From Populus alba (taxonomy: Eukaryota > Streptophyta > Magnoliopsida > Malpighiales > Salicaceae), in contig NC_133292.1 of NCBI RefSeq assembly GCF_005239225.2, positions 12,363,965-12,427,964 of the forward strand: DNA of 64,000 nucleotides, given 5' to 3'. A program made the position numbers and the translations under genes. Positions 11,850 through 24,027 of the stretch are shown here, piece after piece (positions within the stretch are counted from its first letter, which is position 1; every line of letters begins with the position of its first letter). The notes below the pieces were generated by a model, which was given only the letters and a program-made list of their open reading frames with translations, searched no databases and was not told where the DNA came from.

Positions 11850-13570
11850 ATGAAAACCAGAGCTGGTCGTCAAGTCGAATCAAGTTCGTCTAGCAGCGAT
11901 GATGATGTTTCCTTAGGTGCCTCTCAAGAAGAGGCACCTACACCACCTGCGCCGTCAACTGATGCTGCCTCTTCCAGCGATGTTTCACATCGCAGACGCG
12001 GCATGCCTTCGAAGCGGAATCAATTTACCCGCCAGTTCGAGGCACAGTGGAAGGACGATCTTTCAATGTAAGTTTGTTAATGTTTTAGTTTTTTTATATA
12101 AAAAAACAAATTTAAAACATAATTTATGAAGTAATCACAAATTAATTTCATTTCTTTTCAGGTTCACAAACATTGAGGCCGCCCGATTAATATCATCGGC
12201 GTTTAAAGCGTCGATGGAGATTCCATTGTTTCAATGGAGTCAGATATCCAGAAAATCCTGAATGGATGCCTCAAATCAATGCATGGTTTCGTAGATTTGA
12301 GGTTCGTGTTAATATATAATTTTCAGCTTATTTCTAATTATAAATTCATGTTATAATTGTAAATAAATTATTAACATTTTAAAAAAATTATTTTTTTATA
12401 TACAGCATCGATTCTGCTGGGACGATGAACATGACAGTGTTGTGAGGAGGGTGTGGGAAAATCACGCGGCAATTAGGTAACATCGAAAACAATACGACTT
12501 TTTTTTACATAATTATTTATGTTTTGAAATGTAATTTTTTCGTGCGTGAATTAGGTTGCGTGATTTTTGGTATGACGCCTAGAAAAAAGCAAAAAAAACA
12601 GCGAGGGATAAGGGGTTACAAGGCTGGAACGATGTTGCGGTTTGGAGGGATTTCAAACCAATATACATCCCGGAAGATATATGGCCGCACTATCTTCAGC
12701 ACGTGACGTCTGAGCGGTTCACTCGACGCTCACAGTCCGGTGCCGGCAACCGGAATCGGCAAATTCATGGCTCGGTTACAACGCACACCGGCGGCTCCGT
12801 TCCGTTTGCTGCACATGCGAAACGGATGGTAAGATTAATTTAAATGAAATATATCGTTCAATTAATTTGTTGTTAATACATTTTTTTTATTATATATAGG
12901 CTACGTCTCTTGGACGTGAGCCGAGCCCTATGGAGCTGTTTGTGGAGACGCACGTGCGGAGTCATGACCGCCAAAAGGGGACGCAACAGTTCGTTGACAA
13001 CCGTGCTCAACAGTTTGTGGTGTGTTTGTTTAACCATTTTATTTTGTAAGTTATTACTATGTTTATTGAATTGAATATGATTTTTTTTTTCAGGAGACCT
13101 ATAATAATCGGTTGAGGGAGAGATACGGGGATGATCCTTCGACCCATCCGGAATTCGATCCGGATTTGTGGATGGAGGCTGGATCGTCAGGTGGACCCGA
13201 TAAAAATCAGGTTTACGGGCTCTCCAACACTACCGCTGCCAAGTTGCGGTCGACCGGTACTGCTTCAACCGGTGGGAGCTCCCAATCTGTATCGAGCTCC
13301 CAATCTAAGGAGTTTGTGGCCTTGCAGCAAAGGTGTGACCACCTATCAGAGGCGTACACACAACTCAAAGAAGAGCAAAGATTGGCGAACGAACAACACA
13401 GATTGGCGGACGAACAACGCAGAGCAGAGTCTGAACAACAAAGAGCGGCCTATGAAGAGCTTCGTCAAATGGTCATGAACATGACACAAGGCGGAACATG
13501 TGCGCCTAATCCTTTTTGGCCGCCTAACCCCCACCCTCCTCCTCCTCCTCCTCCTCCACCTTTATATTAA
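11850..13570 (+). pseudogene. CACTA second gene (Ptta/En/Spm transposase family), broken
   Basis: Begins at ATG 11850 with a Ser-rich, acidic N-terminus. Exon-like pieces follow: 11850-12068, about 12163-12300, about 12405-12478, about 12550-12835, about 12900-13020 and 13094-13570. Readable marks of the Ptta/En/Spm family are WFRRFEHRFCW, RRVWENHAAIR, SGAGNRNRQIHGS, TTHTGG and GREPSPMELFVETH. The C-terminus is a Gln/Glu/Arg coiled coil with a proline-rich end (PHPPPPPPPPPLY). A frameshift near 12240 and a stop near 12583 interrupt the frame. The family product binds the subterminal repeats of its own element. Splice sites were assigned only roughly. Confidence 0.75.
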
Positions 13571-13724
13571 TTGTTTTTTTTTTAAACACATTCATTTTGT
13601 AATGAATATTATTTAACTTTGAGTTTTTTGTTGCTTAATATAAATTTTATTTGCATAATTGGTTTGTATTACTATTAATTTATATTATTTTTTCTAAATA
13701 ATTAAAAAAATAAAATTACACAGG

Positions 13725-14165
13725 GATTTACCGACGGAATAAATCCGTCGGCATTGGACAGTGTCTGAGGTATGCCATCCCAACACCGACATACTCACCG
13801 ACGGAAATAATCCGTCGGTATAAAAATACCGACGAATTTACAGACGAATTTATTCGGTCGGTATGAAATATCACCGACACTTTTGCCGACGGAGTTAGTC
13901 CGTCGGTATTTACATAACACCGACGGAATGTATTCCGTCGGTATATTCCAAGCGGGAAACTTTTTTTTTTTTGGCGCGCACAGGCCGTCGGTAAAACCGT
14001 CGGTAAATGTGTTTTTTTTATTACCGACGGATATAGCGACGGAATGTGGAATCACCGACAAAAGGTATTCCGACGGGAGTATTCCGTCGGTAATATAGTC
14101 GGTAAATAATTTACCGACGAACGTTCTGTCAAACACCGACGGAATATTTCCGTCGGTAAAACTGT
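13725..14165. repeat. Right subterminal repeat array of the CACTA element
   Basis: A dense run of CCGACGGAAT and TCCGTCGGTA words, mostly in facing pairs, between the end of the second gene and the terminus at 14179. It has the same core as the internal array at 10321-10945. Such arrays are the normal ends of CACTA elements. The minus-strand copia frame appears to continue into it only by chance. Confidence 0.9.
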
Positions 14166-14179
14166 GAAATCTTGTAGTG

Positions 14180-15690
14180 GTAGACTTGTGATCATCAATA
14201 CTACCTGCCCAATCTGCATCTGTAAAGCCATGTAGAGCAAAAGAGGAGCCTCGAGTGATATAGAAACCATAAGATGTCGTACCTTTAAGATAACGTAAAA
14301 TACGTTTGACAGCGGCCCAATGAGAATCTGTAGGAGCATGCATAAACTGACAGACTCTGTTAACAACAAAACATATATCTGGACGGGTGAAGGTAAGATA
14401 TTGAAGAGCACCCACGATTTGACAAAATCGTGTAGGATCAGAGAATGAATGATCCGATAATAAAATGACTTTCGAAGGGGAGACTGGAGTATCAACTGGT
14501 TTGCAGGAAGTCATACTAGCTCGAGTGAGGATGTCAAGAATATATTTATGTTGACGCAACATTAAACCCATACTGGTAGACTGAACTTCAATACCCAGAA
14601 AGTAGTGAACAACACCTAAGTCACGAAGCTTGAACTCAGAGCTGAGTAACTGTATAAGGTGATGAAGCATAGCAGAGTTGCTACCCGTGAGCAGAATATC
14701 ATCAACATACACCAGGAGATAAAAGATATTAGTACCATCAGATAAGATAAAAAGGGAGGTGTCAACCTTGGAAGCTCGGAAACCGATGGAGAGCAAAAAA
14801 TCACTTAGACGAGTGTACCATGCTCTCGGTGCCTGTTTCAAACCATACAATGATTTGTGCAATCTACACACATGAGATGGAAGAGAAGAGTCAACAAAAC
14901 CTGGAGGCTGTTTCATATAGACCTCTTCAGTAAGAACACCATTGAGGAAGACATTATGAATATCAAGCTGATGAATCTTCCAATTTCGCGAAACCGCAAT
15001 AGAGAAAACCAATCGGACAGTGGCTTGCTTAATAACTGGACTGAAGGTTTTAGAATAATCAATACCTTCCTGCTGGGTAAAACCTCTAGCAACAAGGCGC
15101 GCTTTATAGCGCTCAATACTACCATCAACACGACGTTTGATCCGATATATAATAACAAGGCTGTGGTCGGGTGGTTGTTTGGAGTGGCAAAGCGGAGTGT
15201 TGTGGGCTGTTTGGGTGGCTAGTGAAAGCGGGTAGCGATTGGTGGTTTAGCAAATTTGGGAGGGTGACAGTAGTGGGTGGGGTGGGGGTTGTGGTGGAGA
15301 CCTTTGCAATCTGTTCAGAATTATCAAATGGAAACACATGTTCATGGAAGCGGACATGACGGGAAATATAAATACGGTGAGATGCAATGTCAAGACATCG
15401 ATAACCAATATGTGAGGAACTATATCCAAAAACACACATGGAGAGGAACGAAAATCCAATTTATGATTATTATATGGACGCAGAAAAGGAAACCAAAGAC
15501 ACCCAAAGGTACGCAAAAAATGATAATCAGGAGACCGTTGAAATAAACAATCAAACGGAGAGCGATGGGCAAGAATAGGAGTAGGCATGCGATTTATAAG
15601 ATAAACAGAGGTTTCAAAAGCATAATTCCAGAATCGAAAAGGTGCTTTACATTGCCCTAAAAGTGTAAGACCTGTTTCCACAATATGCCT
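14180..15690 (-). pseudogene. Copia integrase end, reverse transcriptase and part of RNase H
   Basis: A frame at 15681-15247 encodes the integrase C-terminal part (WNYAFETSVYLINRMPTP). After a degraded linker, the frame from 15012 encodes reverse transcriptase with HQLDIHNVFLNG, YGLKQAPRAWY and the catalytic YVDDILLTGSN. RNase H begins at DADWAGSIDDHKSTT and ends abruptly at 14180, where the reading frame runs into the CACTA terminus. The tail of that open frame beyond 14180 is CACTA repeat, not protein sequence. Confidence 0.87.
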
Positions 15691-15834
15691 ATGATGACGC
15701 TCTACTGTTCCATTTTGTTCATGAGTGTGGGGAAAAATCAGACGATGATGAATACCAATGGTCTGAAAAAATATGGATAGTTTTCGGTATTCACCACCCC
15801 AATCAGTTTGAACAGATTTTATTTTTAAGGAAAA

Positions 15835-17775
15835 TTAACGTTCGACAAGAGTTTGAAATTGATGAAAAACAGAGTAAACATCAGACTTGGCAACTAGAGG
15901 ATAATACCATACATATTTAGTATAAGCATCAACGAAGATAACAAAATAACGATAGCCATCTGAAGAAAAAAGAGGAGCAGGGCCCCATACATCACTAAAA
16001 ATTAATTCAAGTGGAGCAGAAGTTTTGTGACCAGTAGGTCCTAAAGACAAACGCGATGATTTTCCTAAAGGACAACTTTGACATTGAAAATTAAGACGTT
16101 TGTTGTTACAAATAATCTTATTTTTCGAGATTAATAATTGAAAGATACGTGAAGTAGGATGACCTAGTCGACGATGCCATAAATCAGCAGAGGCAGAAGT
16201 GCAAGGAGACCAATAGGCTTGAGGAACTGACGTGACAGAAGACTTGGTCAGGGCATAGAGACCATCTTTACTCTGACCTAAGAGAAGGACTTCATGGGTG
16301 TTGAAATCCTTGACATAAAACACACGAGGGTGAAATTCAAAATAAACATTATTATCAAGACAAAATTTCTGAACAGAGAGCAGAGGTTTTGTGATTGCAG
16401 GAACATGAAGAACATTAGATAAGGTGAAAGAACGATGTGGTGTATATATTTTTGTATGACCAAGATGAGATATAGGAAGGCCCTTACCATCACCAACATG
16501 CAAATTATCATTACCAAGGTACGGTTCTGAAGCGGTCAAGGTGGCAAGATCAGGTGTGACGTGTTGATTGGCACCGGTATCTGGAAACCAATCAACAGAA
16601 CCGGTTGAGGAGAGATTGCGCTGCACCAGGTTGGCAGTAGGTTGTTGGCCATAACCTCGTTGCTGGAATTGAGGGCAATGAGGAGCTGTATGGCCGAAAT
16701 TCTGACACAGTTGACAGCGTGGATTCTGCCCCCTATTACGCTGCCAAGAGCCTTGCCTATTGTCACCGAAGGAGGAGTTTTGGAAGCTGCGGTGATCAGG
16801 TCTGGAGCCAGCAAATCGGTTGCCTCTGCTGTTGGACTGGTTGGGACGCCAGCCACCGTTGAAGCGGCCCCTACTACGGCCAAAATTGCCAAAAGTCTGG
16901 CGCTGTGCAACAAGAGCAGAAGATGGAATGCTAGGTGTGGGCAGCAGAGGAGCATGTATGGAAGCAGAACATTTGTGAAGAAATTCATGTGTGAGGAGAT
17001 GGCTGTGAAGATCTGCATATGATAAAGGTTCGGCCTTGGTAATAAGACTGGTAACTAAGTCCTTAAACTCTCCCCGAAGACCATGAAACACATATAAATT
17101 GAAATCTTCAAGTGAAACTGGCCGACCAGCAGCGGCCAATTCCTCAAATAAGGCCTTCGCTTTTTGCATAAATTGAGTTACTGATTCATCACCCTGTCGA
17201 AGATCCTGAAGAGAGCCGTGAAGTTGTATAATACGAGAGTTGGAGGTGGAAGCGAGAGCTCGCTCAAGAGTGCCCCAAACTGAACAAGAACTTTGACAAC
17301 CAACAACAAGATGCAAAACTTCCATAGATAGGGAGGAAAGAAGAGCACTTAGAATGAGTTGGTCCTGTTGTTTTCAGGTTTGAAAAAGCGGATTTACCTG
17401 AAGAGAGATACCATCATGGGCAAGAACATGTGTTGATGGACATGTGTTGGAGCCATCAACAAAACCAAAAACTCCTTGGCCTAGGAGATAAGGTAGCATT
17501 TGCATACGCCAATATAAATAATTGGTGTTTGTTAATTTGAGGGAGATGACTTGATGAGTGTGAGAAAGAGAGATAATGCTTGCGGCAGTAGAGACAGCAA
17601 ACGTGGGCTGCAAGAGGAGGCGTTCACCAGCCATGGCAGAGGAGAATCCAGGCGGTGACATAGTAGAGGAAAGCAGAGGAGGCGCTACAAGAGAAGAGGG
17701 CTGCACTGTTGGAGAAGAAGAAAGTTGGACTGCTGGTGCTGCAAAATTTGAAGATGTATGTGGTGGCTGTTCCAT
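15835..17775 (-). pseudogene. Copia gag-protease-integrase (N-terminal part)
   Basis: Gag starts at ATG 17775 and breaks near 17350, then continues in the open frame 17325-15835. It carries a UBN2-type gag region and a CCHC zinc knuckle (CQLCQNFGHTAPHC). The retroviral-type aspartic protease motif WFPDTGANQH, the pre-integrase LWHRRLGHP and the first integrase Asp region (LIFSDVWGPAP) follow. A stop occurs just after TLVER (near 15835), before the second catalytic Asp. The element can no longer make a full polyprotein. Confidence 0.85.
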
Positions 17776-18409
17776 TGAAAAAGGGAGGTTGGGAGGCTAT
17801 GAGAAAATTAGGTTTAATTTATTTTAGGGTTTTGTTGCTCTGATACCAAGTTGAGAATAATAGAATGTGTTAGGTTGTGCCTTAGCCAACCTTCCTATTT
17901 ATATAGAGGCAGTATAACACTGCAGTAACTGTAATGATTACAACATCCTATATTAGAATCCTATTCTATAATATAAAGTTTTAAGGAATTAAAATTTGTT
18001 TTAAACAATTAATTTTTTATGTTTCATGAAATTTTCAAGAAAGACTAAGATGATCTACTTTTTGAGCATCTTCGAAAAGGTTTTGTCATAGCTTTTCACG
18101 AAAAAAATAATTATTCCTTTAAAATTTTGAAGAATTTTTTTTTTAAATTATCATAAGATTTTCAAGAAAGACAAACGTGGTAAACTCTTTTTTTTTTAAT
18201 CCTATGTTAGAATAAACTAGTTTTTCGATTAGTCTAATTTTGTAAGTGAAATATATTAGTTCAGTTCTTTTGTTTTGAACCCAAAAGGCAAAGCCCTAGT
18301 AAATGATAGCTCAACTTATTGTTCTGGATGGATGGATTAATAAATTACGTATAGGATAGTTGAAAAACAAGGAACACCTGCCACTGCCACGTATTGAAGT
18401 GGATGCACA

Positions 18410-19659
18410 TTAATTACCTGAAATAATAATTGTGATGATCCCAAACCCACTGCAACCTCTTTTGCCATCACCTCTCATGCCAAGTGGACATTTACATTCG
18501 TAATCCCCTATGGTGTTATGGCATTTACCATGACATGGGTATTTTTCAGGATACTTGCACTCATTAATATCTGCAAACATAACAAATTATGAGTTTACCT
18601 TAATTCAATACAATTTAGTCTACACGAATATAAATTCTAGAAAAGTTCTACGCATTTAGAAGTTGTTTTGTTTCATCAATATCTGAGAATAAGAATGAAC
18701 AATCTTTTAATTTCAATTACGTAACTACTCAAGGCATCTGTCACTTTACCTTGGCAGCCTTGTTCAAGATATGGGTTTCCTTCGAATCCTTTTTTGCATG
18801 CGCAACGATATCCTTGACCATTATCAGAGTAATAGCAATTTGTATTGATGCCACAAGCATATGAACTCTTATTGGCCGGAGCCTCTTCGCATGTCTCGTT
18901 TTGAGCTACCCATTCGATCACAACATTTGATTTATCCAAATATGTTGGAGTACGAGAGAGTGGCCAATCCGACAGGTCAAGGGAGTCTTTGTCCTCAAGG
19001 AATGCAAAGCTACAGGGGTTAAATGCGAAAACATCCGTGTGGTTGCGAAAGCTCTGAAGGGTAATATTCAGAGACTTGAGACCCTTTGGAATCGCGGTGT
19101 GGCAGCATCCAGAACCTAAGCAGGAATTCTCCTTTGACATGGTAGCATTTACAGTACATAAAGAGAGACAACCAAACCCGGATGTCGCCTCCTTGTTGGT
19201 CGCCATGGAAATGGTATCACAACCAACTGCTGTGAACATATTTCGAGAGTCTGAAAATGTGTAGGGGCCTGATCCAAGTGATATATTCGAATTGAAAAGC
19301 CGCGACTGCCGCGACTGCTGCGAGTGCCGCGACTGCCGCCCTGATGAATTTTCATAGCAATCGAACGATGCTAAAATGCCTACAGTGACTGTGCCATTCA
19401 GCAATGATATATTGCGAGCAGGCATGTCCCCTCCAAACCACAGTTGTTCATGATGACCATCATCAGTGGAAGTGCAATTTAGAAAGAAGTTTTCATTCAT
19501 GGCACATCTTTGTTCCCCAATCCCAAACGGGTAAGGAACAATAACATCCCCACACCTTTCTCGGCAGCCATCTCTCACATCTGGATTTGCTGTTGCTCCT
19601 GTTACTGCAGCCACTAGCAGCAACATCATCAGCAAAAACACCCTCCTCTGAAGTATCAT
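18410..19659 (-). pseudogene. WAK-A: wall-associated kinase gene lacking its kinase exon
   Basis: Exon 1 (18750-19659) starts at ATG 19659 with a signal peptide (FLLMMLLLVAAVTGATA). A GUB_WAK galacturonan-binding ectodomain follows (CGDVIVPYPFGIG, CGINTNCYYSDNGQGYRC). Exon 2 (18418-18570, 153 bp) encodes a calcium-binding EGF module starting DINEC. Both exons keep the phase of WAK-B. The third exon (transmembrane segment plus kinase) is absent: the matching segment has been replaced by transposon DNA. If the exon-2 donor is not spliced, translation ends two codons later (stop 18410-18412), predicting a secreted ectodomain of about 356 aa. An SRQSR-like repeat is inserted near residue 110. It could be a dead gene or a soluble WAK-like protein; transcript data would decide. 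Confidence 0.8.
19295..19345 (-). repeat. GC-rich minisatellite inside WAK-A exon 1
   Basis: Repeats of CGCGACTGCCG/CGCGACTGCTG expand the protein with RQSRHSQQSRQSR. WAK-B lacks this stretch at the equivalent site. The frame is kept, which is compatible with either recent origin or continued constraint. Confidence 0.75.
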
Positions 19660-21900
19660 TTTCTATACACCGCCCAACTTAATATATGTATACAAAGAAG
19701 CTCCTTCTCCAAACCAACTCTCTCCCGCTAATTTTTAATTGTGCAACTTCATTTCCTGGTAGAAAATATATAGCAAAGAGAGACCGACAGAAAACACTTT
19801 CCTGAACGTTATATTTTTTTATGTTTTTAAGACATATTTAACTTTTTTTTTTAAATATTTTTTATACGAGAAAATAGTTAGCCATGCCACTGAACTAGTG
19901 CTCCCTAGAAGTGGTCACGCATTCTGCCAAGTGTCCATTTGTTTTTTTCTTTTTTAAAATGTTTTTGAAAAAAAATAAAAGAAATTATTTTTATTTTAAA
20001 TTAAATTATTTTTATTTTTTGTAAATTGTTTTGATGTGTTAATGTTATATATAATATTTAAAAAATAAAAAAATATTTTAACATATTTTTAAATACAAAG
20101 TAATTAATTTAAAAAACATATGTTAACACACTGCTAAATGTGAAGTGAATCACTGGCACCAAAATTACTAAATGATATCTTTAATTATCTCAGGAAGGGG
20201 AAAGATTTAACGTGGACATGGGAGCTTTGGCAGCACCTTTCCCACGTCATTTCGGCCACTCATCTTTCTGTGATGCTCTTACTCCGACCTCTCAACTTCT
20301 TCGTCTGTGGTCCCAATTGATCTTTTGGAAAATTCTGTCTTTATTGTATTATTTTTTTTAATCCTGTTGGAAAATATCCCATCCTAAGTCATTAGTCAAT
20401 GAGGCCTGAAGACAAAAACAAATGTATCGGAGAACAGACAATGAGAAGAAAAGTCCCTCCTTAGAATACTCTTCTATCGGGATGCCCCACCACAAAGGCA
20501 GCCATTTTGGAAATTTTTTACGTCCACGTCAAATATCTAATCAACGAAAAGAAAACTTTATTTTGATCGTTTGTTTTATGAAAACTAATTTTTTAAAAAT
20601 ATTTTTTAAAATTATAAAAATTATAAAAATATTATATTATAGGCTGATTATATCAAATTTAATTCATAAATTTTTTATTGTTATATATTTTATTTTGATT
20701 TTTTTTAATTTTATTTCTAAAAATTTCATTTAATTTGATTTTTATATTAATTTTAATATGATTATTATTTGATATTTAAAAAAAAAAATTAAATTCTTTA
20801 AAAATTTCTGTCTCTAGACAATGAGGCCTGAAGACAAACAAATGTTGTGAAGAAAGTATAGCAATCAAAAGTTCTATCTGGATACCCCACCACAGAGATT
20901 TTGGAATATTTTATTGTTTCTACAAGTCAGGTTCCCTTTTCCACAAGGTATGTTTTCTCATTGGAAGATTTACTCTTTGAAAATGAACATAAAGCGTGTT
21001 AGTTTTCTACTTCACAAGCGTTTTTAAAGCTTTTTGAATTCTTTTTTTCTTTAAATTCTTTTTTTTATATATATATTTTAATCGTTTTGAAACAGCAGCG
21101 TTTCCAAACAAGCCCTCGCCGTCTTTACTCAAAAGGGATGTTTAACAACTATGCTTGAAAGAAAGCAGAGGACAAAACCATGCATACAATTTCTTCTTTC
21201 AAGATTCTTTTCCTTTTTTTATTACATGCGAGTAATTCGTAGAAGATCATACACTGTCAAACACTCAAGACTTTCCTTGACCTCAAGTAACTGAACACCT
21301 TTTCTACGTAGATGAGAGCTGCATGCATGTGATTTCAAGGAACAGTATTAAGCTAAGATTTCAGCAAAGTGGGGAAACTTGCTCAAAGCAGTAGCGTTCA
21401 CAACAGGGGTTGAAAAGGCTTTCATACCTCTTTGAAAAACTGCAGTGCCGCTTCATCGAGAACACATGCTCGCGCCGGTTAAGGGGGAGGCGACTGTGAG
21501 AAAAATGGATTTTCGAGTTGTTGGTTATTGAGTTAGGCTTGGTTCACCTATAATAAATGAGTCTGGTCCAAGTTATTAGAGAAGTTACTAAAATAAATAA
21601 CCGTTTTCTCTAATTATATAGAAAGGGACATAATCCATATGGAATAACAACTTTTTTATTATTGAAAGAACAGAGTTTTTTTTTTTTTTTTATATTTACA
21701 CTCTATATTAACTTGATAAGATTTATAAAGATGTTCGTACTGTGAAATATCACTTTGATTCTAGTAATTGAAATAATAATGAAGTAATTGATCCAAAAAT
21801 AAAAAAATAAATTCTCGCAAGTAATTTTCCTTTACGATTCTATACGAGGAATAGTACTTCCTAACCAAAGGAAAACTTGTGCATGAATTTTAATGGGGAG
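19660..21900. other. WAK-A 5' flank and intergenic DNA
   Basis: Contains the WAK promoter region. 19660-19930 is nearly the same as 38854-39120 and, less closely, 36292-36545. 20130-20450 matches 39210-39500. At 20816-20890 a further diverged copy of CAATGAGGCCTGAAGACAAA occurs. The rest is AT-rich, including MITE-like DNA at about 19950-20110. The 103-codon frame at 20422 is low-complexity and not supported as a gene. Confidence 0.65.
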
Positions 21901-22439
21901 AAAGCATCTAGAAGCCCGACATGAAGGCTGATAGAAATTTATTCAGCAACAGTGCCGAGAAAGAGAATTTTTCCAAAATGTAAATAACAGAACATATTGA
22001 AAAACATGGTTTGCATGCTTGCCTAGGTAAAAGATCCGCGTAGCTGCAGATCTCCAAGGTTTCCATCAATTTTGATACTGAACTAGTTCCTAGGCTAATA
22101 TTGAAGACAGACATGAGAAGCTGTGCTAATATAGCTCTGACCTGTTTAACATCTATTTCTATACAATCTTGAGAATCCAGCAGAGAAAATATAGAACATG
22201 GTAACAGCAAATATTTCTACACAATCAGTAATGGTTTATAACTGGAAAATCAATTTCACCACATCCAAGATCTCACTCTATTGAAAATATCAAAGCCAAA
22301 AGGATGAATCAGATCATTTCAGTAATGGTTTATCACCGGAAATCAATTTAGCTATCCATGCAGGAAATGTAAAAATAAAAAATATCTTCATCCAAATATT
22401 ATAATGATATATCTTTTACATAAAGAGTTCATAAAAATT

Positions 22440-23230
22440 TACCTGTGTTAGTATACACGGAATATTGTAGCATGCCAGTCTCGATTTACGACTCAAGTAT
22501 CATTGTGAAATCATCCTCATCGTCTTCCTCATCAACAATGAGGTTAACTGATTTTTCAGGGACCCCATATTGGATGGCACCAGAGGTTATAAATTACTCA
22601 GATACAGGTTATAGCTAGTTTCAAGCCTGATATATATATGGTCTTTCGGTATTACTGCCTTAGAATTAGCACATGGTGGACCTCCTTTCTCTCACCTCAT
22701 TCCTCCTTCAAAGTCTTTGATCATGAAGATAAAGAAGAGATTTGGGTGGTTCTTTGATTATCATGATTCATGAGAAGCACAGCAAAGATTTCAAGAACAA
22801 GAAGTTTTCTAATTAAAGAGTTCAAAGATATGGTGGCTTCCTGTCTCAATCAAGACCCTTCAAAGAGACCTTCTGCTGATCAGCTGTTAGAATATTCTTT
22901 TCTTCAAGAGCTGTGAAGGATTAGGCTTTTTGTTCAAGAAAGTTTTCAATGGGTTGCCTAATGTTGAAGAAAGATATGAAGAAGCAAAGGCTTTACATGA
23001 TGGGACATCAAGCCAGATTACTGCTGGTACTGATACTGACTCAGTGGGTCCAAGAATGAAAACCAGAAGGATCAGTGGCTGGAAATTTAATGACGTGAAT
23101 TCGAGCTTGACCCAGAATTCTGTATTGAGTCAAAAGATGATGCAGTTGTTAAATTTCTCTGTGTTGGAGGCGAAACCATAAAAAATCCAAGCACCAACGT
23201 GGGGTTCAGCCTTTCTGATGCAGTTGTGAA
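22440..23230 (+). pseudogene. STE20/BLUS1-like kinase fragment, copy A
   Basis: Broken frames encode the second half of a plant STE20-type kinase. Readable parts are [78 protein letters not shown] and then SKDDAVVKFLCVGGETIKNP. This order matches the C-terminal half of BLUS1-type kinases (Arabidopsis At4g14480 family, from memory). The ATP-binding lobe and catalytic loop are absent. A TAG after DTGYS and several frameshifts, including an extra TA in GATATATATATGG, show it is dead. Copy A keeps more of the C-terminal tail than copy B. Confidence 0.8.
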
Positions 23231-24027
23231 AACTCTAATCTCATTTAAAAAACATTTTATAATCAAATAATTTTTTAAATTACATTTTATAATTAATTTT
23301 TTTTAAAAGGTTTTCTAGGTCTAGGGAGTTTGACTTAAACCTCCTATATTCAACTTCATAATTTGCAACTGAACAAAAATATATATCATGCATGAATTAT
23401 TCTATGAATTTATTTTTATCAACTGACAAGATTAATTCGCAATTTTCATCGAGTATATAATGGAGAACTACTATCTACACTGAATATCATGACAGATCTT
23501 TTTTTATATATATAAGAATAAAAATCTATTTTCTTTTATATTTTAAAATTATTTCCATATTATACGTCAAACTATCCGTGCCTAGAATACTTCGAGAAGT
23601 AATGAATTATGAGATTATTATTTTCTGACTATTACTATTTAAATCACAAGTACAGAAAAATACAAAGATTTTGATAATAATTTTTAAAATACAGTAAAAT
23701 ACAAGAAGATGGAATAAAAATACAAGTACAAAAATGCAACAAAGAGTGAGTTCTATTGCCTTTTACTATTTCCTCAACAAGAAAGGAAACAAAAATACAA
23801 AATATCTCTCCTGCAGACAAACGGGGAGGGCAAGCAACAAAAGTAAGCTGCTGCCATAATCCACAAAGAAGCTACCAATCAGTGAACTGATCAACTTTCA
23901 AATAGAAAAGCCACGCAGATTCAAAATACCAAACGTTCAGATTGATCATTTCAGTCCCATTGATACATACATTGAAAACCCCATCATAAACTAAAATCAA
24001 GAGAACAAAAATTGCAATTCGGTGAGT
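23231..24027. other. Intergenic between kinase fragment and CCT7 fragment, block A
   Basis: AT-rich DNA matching 42220-43068 of block B. The last about 290 bases correspond to the CCT7 3' UTR in block B. No gene is seen. Block B has an additional stretch at about 41530-42220. Confidence 0.65.

Larger units (their letters stand above)
9700..14179 (+). mobile_element. CACTA (En/Spm-like) element, left end lost
   Basis: The right end is CTTGTAGTG at 14171-14179, the CACTACAAG terminus of CACTA elements. Next to it is an array of CCGACGGA...TCCGTCGG inverted repeats (about 13725-14160), the usual subterminal binding sites for the TNPA-type protein. Inside are the tail of a TNP2-type transposase and a broken second gene. 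No CACTACAAG start is present: at 9700 the sequence switches abruptly to the WAK 3' flank repeat, with a 15-16-bp word (ACGATGTCTTTGTTT) repeated at the joint. The element sits in the RNase H region of a copia element. It cannot be autonomous. Confidence 0.88.
14180..17976 (-). mobile_element. Ty1/copia element, 3' part lost, split by the CACTA element
   Basis: Reads right to left. The primer-binding site TGGTATCAGAGC is at 17837-17848 (complement), preceded by about 90-125 bp of LTR-like DNA with CTATATAAATAG. Gag, protease, integrase and reverse transcriptase follow, then the coding sequence stops at 14180 inside the RNase H motif DHKSTT where the CACTA element begins. The 3' end of RNase H and the 3' LTR should lie left of the CACTA but are gone. 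Duplicate alignment puts the right border near 17976. No target duplication can be checked. Confidence 0.88.

Noticed and set aside
13795..14179. C-terminal part of the minus-strand 405-codon frame
   Set aside because: Left of 14180 it is CACTA terminal repeat read as protein; the copia coding sequence stops at 14180.
16642..17022. Plus-strand 126-codon frame
   Set aside because: Antisense shadow of the copia gag region.
17837..17848. tRNA-like word next to copia Gag, also at 26454
   Set aside because: These are primer-binding sites complementary to the tRNA-iMet 3' end, not tRNA genes; no cloverleaf is present.
21908..22210. A 100-codon minus-strand frame, found again at 40367-40669 with few changes
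   Set aside because: Its conservation is fully explained by the block duplication. It has no recognisable domain and no codon-level sign of selection that I can see.
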